Below, piece by piece: positions 34,501 through 45,553 of a stretch of DNA of 64,000 bases (position 1 is the first letter of the stretch; every line of letters begins with the position of its first letter). The position numbers and the translations under genes were made by a program. The stretch comes from Chalciporus piperatus (taxonomy: Eukaryota; Basidiomycota; Agaricomycetes; Boletales; Boletaceae), in NCBI GenBank assembly GCA_038093975.1, contig JBBPTG010000025.1, positions 62,001-126,000 on the forward strand. Reading direction: 5' to 3'. The notes under the pieces are model-generated. The model was given only the letters and a program-made list of their open reading frames with translations. It made no database searches and was not told where the DNA came from.

Positions 34501-36141
34501 TGCTGCTTCATCATCATTTGGTCCAGGTGCTTCTTGCTGAGCTGCTCCTTCCCACTCTTGTCCATACGAACAAAGGATGGCTTGGCAAACTCCCGTAAAT
34601 CCTGTTCCGAAACCTTACCGGTGTCAGATTTGCGACCACTACGATGTCCGAGCGCATAAAACTTCGCTTTGGCCTTGGCCGGACTGTGGTTAGTCTTGTC
34701 CTGTCTGCGCTGAGCAGCTGCTTCACGAGCAACGGTATGCATATCATCCTTAACGACCAGTAAGTCGTCGTCTTCGCTTTCTCCGCCAGATGATTTGCCG
34801 ACATTCGCCCGCTGCAAAGCCATTTGCTTCACGACACTGAGCTTCTTCTGCTTCTCGCTCGCCTGGATGATGGCCGACACCGACGGCATTTCGTCACCAG
34901 AGTCATCGATTGCTGCACGGAATGCAATTGTGGTCGCGTTTGGCGATAGTCGCTTGCTCGTCCCTGTGGGTGCCGTCAAGAGTCCTGTGGGCGCACCAAA
35001 GATGCCGTGCGACAGGACCGCAGCCTTTGAGGTGTCAGTCGGAGAAGAGAATCTCTCGATTGGGTCTGAGGGCAACTCCGTGTGCGGGGTCGGCATAGCG
35101 ATCTTCTGCCTGCGCTGATTATGAGCATTAGTTCCACGCGCATGAGCACTCAACTTACTGTAGGCTGGCAAAGAAATTAGACAATGTGCGCTTGGATGCT
35201 CCATCATGCACAATTTCGACGGGTCGACTAGCCGCAATTCGCGAGGATTCGATTTCAGCTTCACGTTGTTCCTTTTTCGTTGGTGCCTGCATCACGCATG
35301 TTAACAGTGAGGAGTGAACGGCAAGGGAGAACATTACCTTTGTCTTTGGTCGAGATGAGGCTGCACGTCGCCTCCCTCTGTTTGACTTGGTCGGAAGTGC
35401 AGCGTCGGAAGGGGCCTCGCTGGTGAAGTGAAGGGGGAGTGCATCACGGGCGGGGGCTTTACCCTTGGCCTTGTCGCTCCTTCTATTTGGGATTGGCATC
35501 TCTCCGGAAGTTGGAGGCGTTGAGGAGGCACGGACCGAGGGTGTCGTGATGGCGTGACGAACCGGCGAAACAGAAGAGTTGCTTTGTTCTTCCGCTTCAT
35601 AATCACCGAGCGGTCGCTTTGCTAGTCGTCTTCTACGCGGTGGGATAGGAGGTGAGTCGGGTTGCTGTTCTTGTGTGAAAGTATTGGGTAAAGAGCTTGG
35701 AGGCGAGGACAATGAGCCACGCAATGGGGAGGAACTACGCTGGTCGAACCCTGGCGGTGCAGGGTCCGACTGAATGTCGTTCATGGGGGAAGGCCCTGCA
35801 CTTGGGGGGGTTCCTGAGGGAGATGGTGTCCTTTCGAAGGAGCGAATGCGCCCAACGGGTTCATTGGTATCCTCGTCAAGCTCCTGCAGCCTGCGCCTGA
35901 AGTCGAACTGGAAGGGTGTGGCCAACGGCTCATCGTCCGATGGGAGGATGGGTGGTGATGGAGATGACCGCTGCACCTGAGATGGTGCTGTGCGTGTCTG
36001 AGGGTCCTTGTGTTGCTGGTCACCCGTTGATGTGAACGCTGGCGGCAGGTTCGAGCGCTTGCCATAGACAAAGGCCGGTCGTTTCGTCTGCTGTTTGGAT
36101 GAGCCAGACGTGTCGACACTGATGTCCTGTGCGGTCGACAT
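31546..36141 (-). CDS. MRC1: MRC1/claspin replication checkpoint mediator
   Basis: Adaptor that travels with the replication fork and passes the stress signal from the ATR kinase to the effector kinase. Large, acidic, mostly disordered protein. The N-terminus (STAQDISVDTSGSS) is followed by many Ser/Thr-Pro and SQ/TQ sites. The middle has a basic-acidic helical region (KKHLDQMMMKQHTQKQLQLI, EEEWVKGGGRLSRD) with acidic runs such as DDEASADESDEEYSPEL. The MRC1-like domain covers about 32000-33100, with EAEEDDEDDMFGFGI, ARQVRRNLRKKRKIEGDSLE and TRAFYNAYQQDLVDDD. The C-terminus holds SWVDQTMAID and VSRFGLIS. Introns are few and short (for example near 35330, 35130, 33400 and 33170). The start ATG at 36141 and stop at 31546 are both clear. 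It is head to head with RPL3. Confidence 0.88.
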
Positions 36142-36423
36142 CGTGGTTGACCTTGCCCGTCGTCGTCGTCGGTCGCGAGAGGACGTATTGGAGGCGGAAT
36201 CTGCCGTGAACGTGACCGAGCGCGTTTTTGGAAATCATCAAACGGACGCGTCGCGTCAATCATACGTGGGAACATTGAGATTACGTCATTTGGACAGGAG
36301 TCAAAATTGAAAAAGGAAATGGCATACAACTGTACAGTTCATCAGCCACATTGTCGGCATACTCCGGTTGGACCATCGATAGACGGCGACGAAGACTTGC
36401 CCTCGCCGTCAAGACCGTTCAAG
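36142..36423. promoter_or_regulatory. shared divergent promoter, MRC1 / RPL3
   Basis: 282 bp separate the two start codons. It must drive a highly expressed ribosomal gene on one side and a replication gene on the other. No clear TATA box is seen; the position is inferred from gene layout. Confidence 0.5.
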
Positions 36424-37919
36424 ATGAGGTGTGTAGCAGTCGACCGCATTTCTGAGACAGACCAGCGCTGACACTTTACTGCTCTCTAGTCACCGCAAGG
36501 TTTGCTGGTTCATTCCGTTCAATTATTCACAGTTGATCATACATTCTGCAGTACGAAGCTCCCCGTCACGGATCCCTTGGATTCCTCCCCCGCAAGCGTG
36601 CGGCACGCCACCGCGGCAAGGTCAAGTCTTTCCCCAAGGTATGTTCTTCTTTTCGATCGAAATCGGTGCGATCCGCTCATTTTTGGCCCTCAGGATGACC
36701 CCAAGAAGCCTGTCCACCTCACTGCCTTCATGGGCTACAAGGCTGGTATGACCCACATCGTTCGTGACCTTGACCGCCAAGGATCCAGTAAGTTTCAGTT
36801 GAGACTCCGTCGCTCGCTCTCTCTTACATTTTCTACAGAGATGCACAAGCGTGAGATCGTCGAAGCCGTCACGATCATTGAGACGCCCCCTGTCATTGTC
36901 GTCGGTGTTGTTGGTTACGTCGAGACACCCCGCGGTCTCCGCACCCTCACCACCGTCTGGGCATCCCACCTCTCAGACGAGATTAAGCGTCGCTTCTACA
37001 AGAACTGGTACCGTTCCAAGAAGAAGGCTTTCACCCGCTACGCTAAGAAGCACGCAGAGGACGGCGGCAAGTCCACTGCCCGCGAACTCGAGCGTATCCG
37101 CAAATACTGCACTGTCGTCCGTGTTCTCGCACATACCCAGATCCGCAAGACCGGTCTCAGCCAGAAGAAGGCCCACCTCATGGAAATCCAGGTTAACGGT
37201 GGCTCTGTCGCTGACAAGGTCGAGTACGCCGCCGGCTTGTTCGAGAAGCCTGTCGAGGTCTCCGGTGTGTTCGAGCAGGACGAAGTTATCGACGTCATTG
37301 CTGTCACCAAGGGTCACGGTTTCGAGGGTGTCACCCACCGTTGGGGTACCAAGAAGCTTCCCCGCAAGACGCACAAGGGTCTTCGCAAAGTCGCCTGTGT
37401 TGGTGCATGGCATCCCTCGAAAGTCATGTTCTCGGTCGCCCGTGCTGGTCAAAGTCAGTACATGCCTCAGTCTACAACCGTAGAATAGTTAACTGATGAT
37501 ACATGCAGACGGTTACCACCACCGTACCGAACTCAACAAGAAAGTCTACCGTATCGGTCTTGGCTCCGACGACTCCAACGCGTCAACTGAGTCGGATGTC
37601 ACCAAGAAGGCGATCACGCCCATGGGTGGCTTCCCTCACTATGGTGTGATCAAGAACGACTTCTTGATGCTCAAGGGCTCTGTCCCAGGAACCAAGAAGC
37701 GTGTCATCACGCTCCGCAAATCCCTCATGACCCACACCTCACGCCGGGACCTCGAGAAGATCGACCTCAAGTTCATCGACACGTCGTCCAAGTTCGGCGT
37801 AAGTGGTCATGTCATTCACATCGCGACGTTGTCTCACATGACTCGTCATACAGCACGGTTCCTTCCAGACCGCCGAAGAAAAGGCCACGTTCCTGGGAAC
37901 GCTCAAGGCCCGAGATTGA
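36424..37919 (+). CDS. RPL3: 60S ribosomal protein L3 (uL3)
   Basis: Core large-subunit protein near the peptidyl transferase centre. Seven exons: 36424-36428, 36490-36499, 36552-36638, 36694-36787, 36839-37453, 37509-37798 and 37854-37919, total 388 aa, the usual length. The first two exons are only 5 and 10 nt and together encode MSHRK; they are required because exon 3 opens directly with [16 protein letters not shown]. Further hallmarks are [94 protein letters not shown] and the C-terminal [18 protein letters not shown]. Codon use is strongly biased to C-ending codons, as expected for high expression. Confidence 0.98.
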
Positions 37920-38237
37920 TTGCATGTTTCACGTACATCTTAGGCATTATGTTCTTTTATACACCGTTATCTTCCTTGCTATGCTTCAGTACTCCAATGC
38001 CATCCGTTTTGCATGCATGATTGAGTGATTGAGCGATCAAAGACGATATGTCGGGGTCGCGGATGTTTTTGATTTGCCGGTTGTTGTGTAAAGTTGACAG
38101 TCTGACGCGGAGCATTCTTGCTACAATACAGTCACAAGCTTGATACAGTGCCAGTCGCGGTATGTTCATCCTCAATCTCATCATGGAAAAAAATCAAGCA
38201 TGCTCATCGTGAACAAGGATGACTGCACTGGATACTT
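37920..38237. other. RPL3-PPR intergenic region
   Basis: Tandem plus-strand arrangement with no coding frame. Holds the RPL3 3' end and the promoter of the PPR gene. Confidence 0.5.
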
Positions 38238-40016
38238 ATGCACACAGGGTCCACGTCGGGCCTCAGATTGTTGCCTACCTTGTCCTCCCGTCTACCATGC
38301 AGGCTTCGTCATGCTCAGGCTCTTTTCGTGCGAGGCCATTTAACGACCTCGCTCCGTCCAGCACGCAGCAGAATCTCGTCAACGCACCGTCAGGACGAGC
38401 GAAACGCAGTCGGAGTCCACGATATGTCGGTGATGTCGGACGACTACCTGAGCTCGGGTTCAAATCCTCCAATACCGCCTCGGGTTCCACTGCGTCAAGT
38501 AGCTTCGAGGAGCAGAACACTTGGCTTGACCCCATCTATACCTTCTACTTTGCCCCGCCTCCCAACTCTGCCCGTAGACAAAGACAGCGACAATCCCATC
38601 GTTGGAATCGATTCGCACTCAGACACGCAAGACCTCCAACAACCAGAACGCATACCACTCACCGAACAGCCCGACACATCCTTCCGACGTGCCAAAAAGC
38701 ATCCCTCCCACAGGCGCATCACACTCAAGTGGCTCATGCTCACAACCAAATTTCCCGAGGAGGCTTGGGCAGCTTATCAAGAGTTGCTGTCCCATCAATC
38801 GGAGAGCTATCGCGTCGTCATTCCACCTCACCTTCTCCACCGACTGGTGTGCCTCCTCGCGACTATCAAACCCCGGACGCGCATCGTCCATCTCCGACTT
38901 CTATCTGCCTTGACGAGTATACAGAACAGCGGCGGTCGAATCCGCCTCTGGGAGTGGAATACTCTACTGGACAGTGCCGGGAAGAACTGGAGGAAGACGA
39001 GAGTGGAGGACTACGAAGCCGTCCTCGATATCTTTAACAACAAGGGCTGCTTACCTGCTGCCAGAGTTGCCCCTCATGACGAGGTTATCGACTCAGAGAC
39101 CCGTTCGTCACCCCCACAGCTGAGTCCAGACATATGGACATACACCATCCTTCTCTCCATTGCTATTCGCTGCAACATGCCGATGACCGTCCGTCATGCG
39201 TCATCTCTCCTTCGTCATTCGGGTAACGCACCCAATCGAATCACACATTTATCCTTCCTCCGATACTTTGCTGTCCGTAATGATCTCCGCAGTGTCCGGT
39301 CGACATTGCGTAGGATGGAAGAGCAAGATTTAGAGCTCGGCCTGGAAGGAACGAACGCGTGTCTGTGGGCTTATGCGCGGAACGGGCATTTCGACGTCGC
39401 GTTACGTCTTTACCGCGTCCTTCGCAGTAACATCAAGCCAAGACCTGACTTTGGAGACCACGACATTGACGCAGATGCCAACTATCTCATTGATGCGGGC
39501 CTTCGCATTCCTGACGGTCTCGAGCCCGACGAGATCACGTATACCTCGATGATCCAATCTCTTGCTTATCATGGGAACTTGACCGACGCCCTCGCCATAT
39601 TCGTGGACATGCTTTCAACCCCAAACCGCGAAGTTGGAGCCCAAGGCAAATCGGATTGCTATAAGCCTTCACTGGCTGCCTTCAGGGGACTCTTCCTTGG
39701 GTTTTCTCGTCATGCGAAAGAGCCAAAAGACCCTGGAGAAGAGTCCATCGAAGCACTACCTCCTCCGTTTCCTCAGGCCGTTTGGGACCTGGACACTCTG
39801 GAGATGGTGTTCGCTGCTTTCTTGCAACTACCAGCAGATCCAGAGCCTACTGGTGGTCTTCTGTACTGGATCCTGGTTGCATTCTACAAGACAAGTGGGG
39901 GTGACCACGTTAAGCTGCGCGAGGTTTGGGAGAAGCTGGAGGAGAAGTACGGCGGCGGTTGGGGCGGGCGTTTGGAGAGGATGAGGCAGTCCATCTTCGC
40001 ATCAGGGGAGCTATGA
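38238..40016 (+). CDS. pentatricopeptide-repeat protein, probably mitochondrial
   Basis: Single-exon frame of 592 aa. Helical repeats of PPR type are seen in the second half, for example PDIWTYTILLSIAIRCN, NACLWAYARNGHFDVALRLYRV and PDEITYTSMIQSLAYHGNLTDALAIFVDML. Such proteins bind organellar RNA for maturation or translation. The N-terminus is Arg/Ser/Leu-rich with few acids (GLRLLPTLSSRLPCRLRHAQ), fitting a mitochondrial targeting peptide. The ATG at 38238 is the first in frame; one at 38310 is possible. No specific member of the family is recognisable. Confidence 0.85.
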   Translation: MHTGSTSGLRLLPTLSSRLPCRLRHAQALFVRGHLTTSLRPARSRISSTHRQDERNAVGVHDMSVMSDDYLSSGSNPPIPPRVPLRQVASRSRTLGLTPSIPSTLPRLPTLPVDKDSDNPIVGIDSHSDTQDLQQPERIPLTEQPDTSFRRAKKHPSHRRITLKWLMLTTKFPEEAWAAYQELLSHQSESYRVVIPPHLLHRLVCLLATIKPRTRIVHLRLLSALTSIQNSGGRIRLWEWNTLLDSAGKNWRKTRVEDYEAVLDIFNNKGCLPAARVAPHDEVIDSETRSSPPQLSPDIWTYTILLSIAIRCNMPMTVRHASSLLRHSGNAPNRITHLSFLRYFAVRNDLRSVRSTLRRMEEQDLELGLEGTNACLWAYARNGHFDVALRLYRVLRSNIKPRPDFGDHDIDADANYLIDAGLRIPDGLEPDEITYTSMIQSLAYHGNLTDALAIFVDMLSTPNREVGAQGKSDCYKPSLAAFRGLFLGFSRHAKEPKDPGEESIEALPPPFPQAVWDLDTLEMVFAAFLQLPADPEPTGGLLYWILVAFYKTSGGDHVKLREVWEKLEEKYGGGWGGRLERMRQSIFASGEL

Positions 40017-40124
40017 CGATGATTGCGTGTCCATCTATTCCACTACATACACAGATTTCCGTTGAATTGACATAGTTACAGCAAATTTACACAAAAAAAT
40101 GTCCAAAGGATGGATGATTGGTGG

Positions 40125-40986
40125 TTATAGGTCTTGATCTCCGTTATCATTTCTCCACTCGATGAACTCGTCCCAGCCGACGACACACTTTCTGCTCTGA
40201 TATCTTCGAAGCCGAATGCTTCGACGGATCTCCTCCGTGATCACGCCGTTCCAGTCAGCTTTCCGGATGGCACTATCGATCGCCTCGATCCGGTCCCATC
40301 CTTGATCGACCATGACTTCCGGCAAGTACGTCGCCGACAGAGTCTGCTTGGAAGTGAAGCGAGGCAAGAACGACGAAGAGGAGAACGGAGACGGCGTAGA
40401 CGAGTTCGACGTAGGGTATATATATGGATTCGGAAAACTGATATTTATCCCATGAACACCGACAGTCCAATCAAGATAGGATGACACGTCCTCAAAGTCT
40501 GTCAAGAGCGAGATCCTTATGTTGAAAATAGGGGGGGGGGGCGTTCGATCATCGCGAGGCAGAAGGAGAAAGGAACGGGACGTACCCACATTCGAGGGAA
40601 GGGAGTTCCTTCTCCTCGATCTTTCTGAAGCGGGAATCCTTGAAGGCGCTGATAAGCGCGTACTCTGCGATGCCCTCGTGTATGGGCATAGGCTCAAAGG
40701 TGCCTATGCAACCCCTCAAGCGGGGGGAACGCCCAGGACGAGAAGACCTAGTGTTCCATGTAACGAAGAGAGGGCTGGACGAGCCGTGCGCGTCAGTGTT
40801 TCTGATCCAGATGATTTGTTGTGCGACGCACAACTTCTCGTCCGGGAAAGAGGGGCAAATGGGGGTGCTGTGGGTGAGGGCACAGTACAGAGCATCAAAG
40901 GCATGGAAACAGTGCTCAGGGGTGCATATCTCGTCGTCCTTAACTGCTGTCATACCTCCCGCAGAGTCTGCAGGGAGGAGAGACAT
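40125..40986 (-). CDS. AMMECR1-domain protein
   Basis: Conserved protein of uncertain biochemical role, found from archaea to humans. Seen in order: [21 protein letters not shown], the hallmark [68 protein letters not shown], and [18 protein letters not shown]. An intron at 40516-40585 holds a run of ten Gs on the plus strand. A second, in-frame 60 nt intron before PLFVTW (donor gttgtg) is likely. A low-complexity Ser/Pro insert ([13 protein letters not shown]) separates two conserved blocks. Start at 40986 is the first ATG; the frame is open further upstream without one. Confidence 0.92.
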
Positions 40987-41378
40987 GGCGGCTAAGGGAC
41001 AAGGGGCTTTGAGACATGCTGTTACAGTGGTCGTACACCTTCCTATCTCGGCAACCTCAACGCACCCTGCATACAAACACAAGATAGGATATTGCCAGTC
41101 TTAGATGTGTGTGTTGACTATGGACACATGGATAATCTGTATCTATTTAACGTAGAATATATGGTATAAAAGATAACTCAGAAGTGAATAAGGGTAGAGA
41201 AAAAAACGAAAACTTTGGACTTGATGTGGGTAAGTGTGAGCCTAGAAACCATGATGAGGGCATAAGGGCATAGCAGGTTGTGTGGGCTGAAGAGCGAATG
41301 AGGAGTGCTGGGGGTGGAAAGGGTTGGAAAGCATGTCGGAGCAAACAAGGGTGATCGAAGTGAACTGTCCGGAGCCTG
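40987..41378. other. AMMECR1-Rab intergenic region
   Basis: Between two minus-strand genes. No supported coding frame; promoter of the AMMECR1 gene and 3' flank of the Rab gene. Confidence 0.5.
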
Positions 41379-42766
41379 TCACGAAGTGCAACAACTCCAT
41401 CCGGAGGAGCGGTGTGCCTTTTCCCGTGCTTCCTCCTCCTCGGCTTGCGCAGTCCACGTAGGCGTACTAATCGACATTAGTGCCACGCTATCACGCTTTC
41501 GGAGTTCGTTCTCCTGTTCAATGATATCCTTCCTCTCTATTATGGCCCCAATGAGAGAATCGAAAAGGGTTTGGATGCCTGAGATTTGGAAAAACGGTCA
41601 GAAGATAAGCAAACAGCAAAGAGAAGCGCTATATCCGGGAACTGACCAAAATCATCTTTGGCGGACACCTCGAAGAGCTCCATCCCTTCGTGAAGTCCCC
41701 ATTCTTGTTCGTCTGCATGTTCTTCATCTTCAATCGGGCTATTGCTATTGCTGCTGTTGTCCCCATCTTCGTTCCATCCTCCGGCGTACCTACCGAAATG
41801 AGGACCAAACCGAGATTGTGGAGTGCGAGGAGATTCTGTCATCTTGGATCTACTCAAATTGACAGCAATAGTCGTCTTTGAGCGTGGGAGACCATTGCTG
41901 GTGTTGTTTCGTTTAAGCCCATCGCTGACGACTGGATCGAGGTAGGAGGCGCTGTGGGGAGGAGACGACTTGGCAGTTGTGATATTCAATGGAACAGAGC
42001 GAATGCTGGTGAATGAAGTGAATCTTGGGCGAATGTACGACAAAGTAGATGGTGGTGGTGGTGGAGGCGGTGGAGGCGGTGATGGTGGTCGCGGAGGCGG
42101 AAACCAATTGTGGAGAGACAAGCGTGCAAGGTCCGAGGTGACCTGACGTTGGTGGTGCAAGTCAGCTTTGGAGCCGACAATGTAGATAATGAGTTCCGGT
42201 GGGCAATTTTTCTTCAACTCTGAGCGGGGTGTGAGGGAATGGCAAGAAGGATGCGGAATAGATACTTACCTGCAAGCCATCCCCGTATGTCGTCAAACGT
42301 AGAAGCATTCGTGATATCGTACAAGAGGAGGGCAGCGTTAGCACCTCGATAATACATGGGAGCCTGGAATGTTGTCAGCGAACTGGGACAGTTTTAGACT
42401 AGATAGGCAGACGAAAGCGTGTACCCACCATGCTTCGGAATCTCTCTTGACCAGCAGTATCCCAGAGTTGAAGCCGGACTTTGAGCCCGTCGACGTACAC
42501 TTTCTTGGTGACGAAGAAAGCACCGGTTGTGGACGTGACGTTCCTAGGATCGAACTTGTTCTGGGTATACCGATGGAGCAGGCTAGTCTTTCCGACGCCT
42601 AAGCGGGGTCGAAAGAGAAATATTGGGGGACATCGGAGTGAGTTTATGATGAAAACCGGAGGTTGAAGAGGTACGAACCTGTGTTACCCATGACGACTAT
42701 TTTGGCATCAATACCATGTTCATACCTAGTCCTGGTGCTGGGATCCAAGACATGGTAGTCGCCCAT
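41379..42766 (-). CDS. Rab-family small GTPase with a long proline-rich insert
   Basis: Membrane-trafficking GTPase. G1 is [14 protein letters not shown] (split by an intron), with switch-I TTGAFF, G3 [27 protein letters not shown]4 GSKADL and G5 EVSAKDD. The C-terminus ends GWSCCTS, a double-Cys geranylgeranylation site. G4 has Ser in place of the usual Asn (SKAD for NKxD). Between G4 and G5, where Rabs normally have about 25-30 residues, lie about 130, including a decaproline tract and Ser/Asn/Glu-rich text, all in one open exon. The start at 42766 is the first in-frame ATG. The subclass is not assigned. Confidence 0.9.
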
Positions 42767-43121
42767 CGCGAACGACGTCGACGACGATGGAGACAGCCGC
42801 GAAGGGCGGGCGGGAGTAAGGACGGTAGGAGGGGGCGAACGTGTAGAAACGAACGTCGGCAGCTGTCGACCTGACGCGACCGGACTCACGTGGCTTATAA
42901 GGACAAGCCAAGAAAGGGAGACTTGCCATCACCAAGGCTTGCTCATTTGATTCAAATATGATTCACATGAAACCGTAAAACAGCGCTCACAGCGCCTCCG
43001 GTGGGCGCTCTCCATTCTTGTGGCACACTCACTCAACCAGAGGACTACATAACGGGCATGCCCATGTATTTTGATCTCATAGCAAAACATGTCATGTGTG
43101 GCATATCCAGTGCAGATCCCC
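42767..43121. other. Rab-RPS7 intergenic region
   Basis: Between two minus-strand genes; holds the Rab promoter and the RPS7 3' flank. No supported coding frame. Confidence 0.5.
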
Positions 43122-43820
43122 CTACTCCTGGTTAGCGGGAGGGAACTCAAACACCACATCCTTCCCAGTAAGACGACGGTACACAGACGAAAACGAGTCC
43201 AGCTTGTACTCCAGCGATGTTGCATCCTTCGAATCGAGGATACTGAAACACCTTATCAGTACAGCAATTAGACGGGGTGATGGAGCTCACGACGTACACT
43301 TTCAAGAGTTTCGAACCATCAACACCGACACGTGTCCTCTTTCCAACGATCTCAGTAGGGAAAACAAGGTCCTCGAGGATCTTCTCGTGCACCGAAGTGA
43401 GGGTACGGGAACGCGGTCTCTTTTGTTTGGTACGAGAGTTACGAGTGGGCTTGCTAAGCATCCTACGCTGAGCAACGAAAACGACATGTCTGTCCGAGAA
43501 TTTCTTCTCCAGCTCACGAGTGAGTCTGCGATATCCATGATTCAGTTTCCGCTTGGTTCCCCCGTGCTTCTGGCGTACCTTTGCTGAATTTTGTGGAATG
43601 CTTTGAGTTGGGGAACGGGAACGAAGACAACGATGGCCTTCTTGCCGCCTCGCACGTCAACCTCGCGAGCAGCAGAGATCTGTAGGGCACGGAGCTCAGT
43701 CTTGAGCTCAGGGACGTTGTTCTCCAGGTCAATCAAAGCCTGGGCGACGCTGCTTTCAGTCTCATCGGGAGAAGTTTGGGGGGCATTGGCCGTGCGGAGG
43801 ATCTTGTGGTTGACAGACAT
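43122..43820 (-). CDS. RPS7: 40S ribosomal protein S7 (eS7)
   Basis: Small-subunit ribosomal protein. The N-terminus [20 protein letters not shown] is followed by [78 protein letters not shown], the spliced [19 protein letters not shown], and [18 protein letters not shown]. Two introns: one after KIQQR (donor gtacgc near 43580) and one within KV-ILDSK (donor gtacgt near 43280). Start and stop are clear. Confidence 0.97.
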
Positions 43821-44108
43821 GATGGAATTGGAGGCCTAGAGACGAGTTGTGTAGTCAGCAGCCAGTTCCGCCAAGGTCCATCCACCGAATCCAAGCGTTT
43901 CTCCCCAGATTTCGCCGTCCCACATCGTTCAGCACATCAATCCAGGAGCATACATTGCTCTGACAGAATCGGAGGTGGACTCACCGAGCTTGACGCCTTT
44001 GTCGATGTCTTTCGTGGTGGTCAGTCGTGCGGTGTAGCGATCATCTCGTATTGCCAAACACGACCAATGCACGTCAATTTAGGAAATTACACCCCTGAGT
44101 GAATTCAA

Positions 44109-45350
44109 CTATGGATTATCTCTTTTACGCTTGAACTCGTCGACCCATTTCTGTTCCTCACTCCCCTTTGGCAGTACTGCAAAGGTCAAGTACCCATCTT
44201 TCATCTCCAATCCATCAGCAGGCTCTCCTTCCTTCTCCTTTGCCGCCTTACACACGTCGCTCAGTGTCATCTTCTTCCCAACCTTAAGCAGCCGCTTTCT
44301 ACGAGTCATCGCGTACACTACGAGACTGCTCGCTGTGTATTCCTGTTTTACGTCCCATGTCGGTGGGGGCGTTTCCGGTGGGAACATTTGAGAAATGTGC
44401 GTCGAGAAAGTAGTATCTTCGATAAAGTGCGCAATAACATCGGACGTCGCGTACTGAGGGTATAAAAAGAAAACCGGGACGACGAGTGTTGATCGAGTTG
44501 GATCCTCTGAATCAAAATGCGGTGAATAAGGGTTGTCCGATGTCCCTTGTGGGCTCTTGACAGGGTAGATATTTCGTTCCTATCACCCCATAGATCAGAG
44601 CCAGTTCTCGAAGAAGATATGATGCTTTTACCTTGCAAGCTATTTGGAGTAGTCGCTTCTCGTCTCGTTCTCTGCGTAAACGCTCCTCCTTTTCTCGCAG
44701 CTTTCGATCTTTCTCGTCTTTTAGATTCGCCGCGCGTGACCGAAGGGATTGGATAGCTTGATTTCGTGAGTCGAACGCTAGACATCGATCGCAACAGTCG
44801 AGGACCTCCTCTAACCGATCCAGAGCCAGAAGTGCCGTTGCTGAACGATATAGCGCTTTAGATGACTTGGCCTTGATGGTCAACGCTTTCGAGCAGTCTT
44901 TGAGAACCAAACCGTAGTTCTCTACTTGACATTAGTGGGCCATCCCGAGATCAGTCGTCGCGTCGTCACGTACTCAATTCAAGATTGCACGCAGCGCGAT
45001 TGCAGTACAAAGCTTCTTGCATAGCGATGTCTGTCGGTTTCGCATCGATGCCTTGAGTATAGAAACCAATTGCTTCCCGGTAGCGCTTCCCCTTGAAATA
45101 GTCGTTCCCTTGCTCTTTGAAATTTTGGGCAATCTCTAGGGAACATAAATGAAAATAAAACACGATTGGCATGATCCTCACCGTCCGGTGTACCATCGTA
45201 CGCAAGGCTTTGCAAGGCTTGCAGTGCGACGTCATCCGTGTCCTCTCCAGGCACTGGCAATGTCTTCATAAACAGCGGAAGACTTCCCAACGACGCCAGT
45301 GTATCCTCCAGGTCAACTGGCACTGGTTGTGGTCCAATCTGTGAGGTCAT
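44109..45350 (-). CDS. CNS1: CNS1/TTC4 Hsp90-Hsp70 co-chaperone
   Basis: TPR co-chaperone essential in yeast; links Hsp90 to translation factors. N-terminal acidic segment, then three TPRs (NFKEQGNDYFKGKRYREAIG, QEALYCNRAACNLELRNYG, KALYRSATALLALDRLEEV). A charged coiled coil follows (KDEKDRKLREKEERLRRE), then the C-terminal wheel domain with YATSDVIAHFIEDTTFS and MFPPETPPPTWDVK. Introns follow residues GTPD, ELR and IACK. The ATG at 45350 begins TSQIGPQPVPVDLEDTLASL. It is head to head with the L2HGDH gene. Confidence 0.93.
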
Positions 45351-45553
45351 TCTTGGTCTGAGTGGAGTCGTAGGCCAACCCTTCGCTAGTTGTCTACACC
45401 CAACGGAGATAAGATAAAATTTACCGCCGGCTCGATCAACACTTGTTCAATATCTAGCCGAAGACAGGTGACCTCCGCGAATCTATATAGACAACCACCA
45501 TGGCACACGGATATCCGCTTGCATCTTGACTTCCTGCTCTTCCTTCTGACAAT
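45351..45553. promoter_or_regulatory. shared divergent promoter, CNS1 / L2HGDH
   Basis: Only 203 bp separate the two start codons, so the promoters must share this interval. No specific element is recognised. Confidence 0.5.

Noticed and set aside
38453..38468. gggttcaaatcctcc, resembling a tRNA B box
   Set aside because: No acceptor stem, A box or cloverleaf around it, and it lies in the coding sequence of the PPR gene.
40531..40540. Run of ten Gs
   Set aside because: It lies inside an AMMECR1 intron; a homopolymer of this length is likely just slippage-prone sequence, with no flanking structure.
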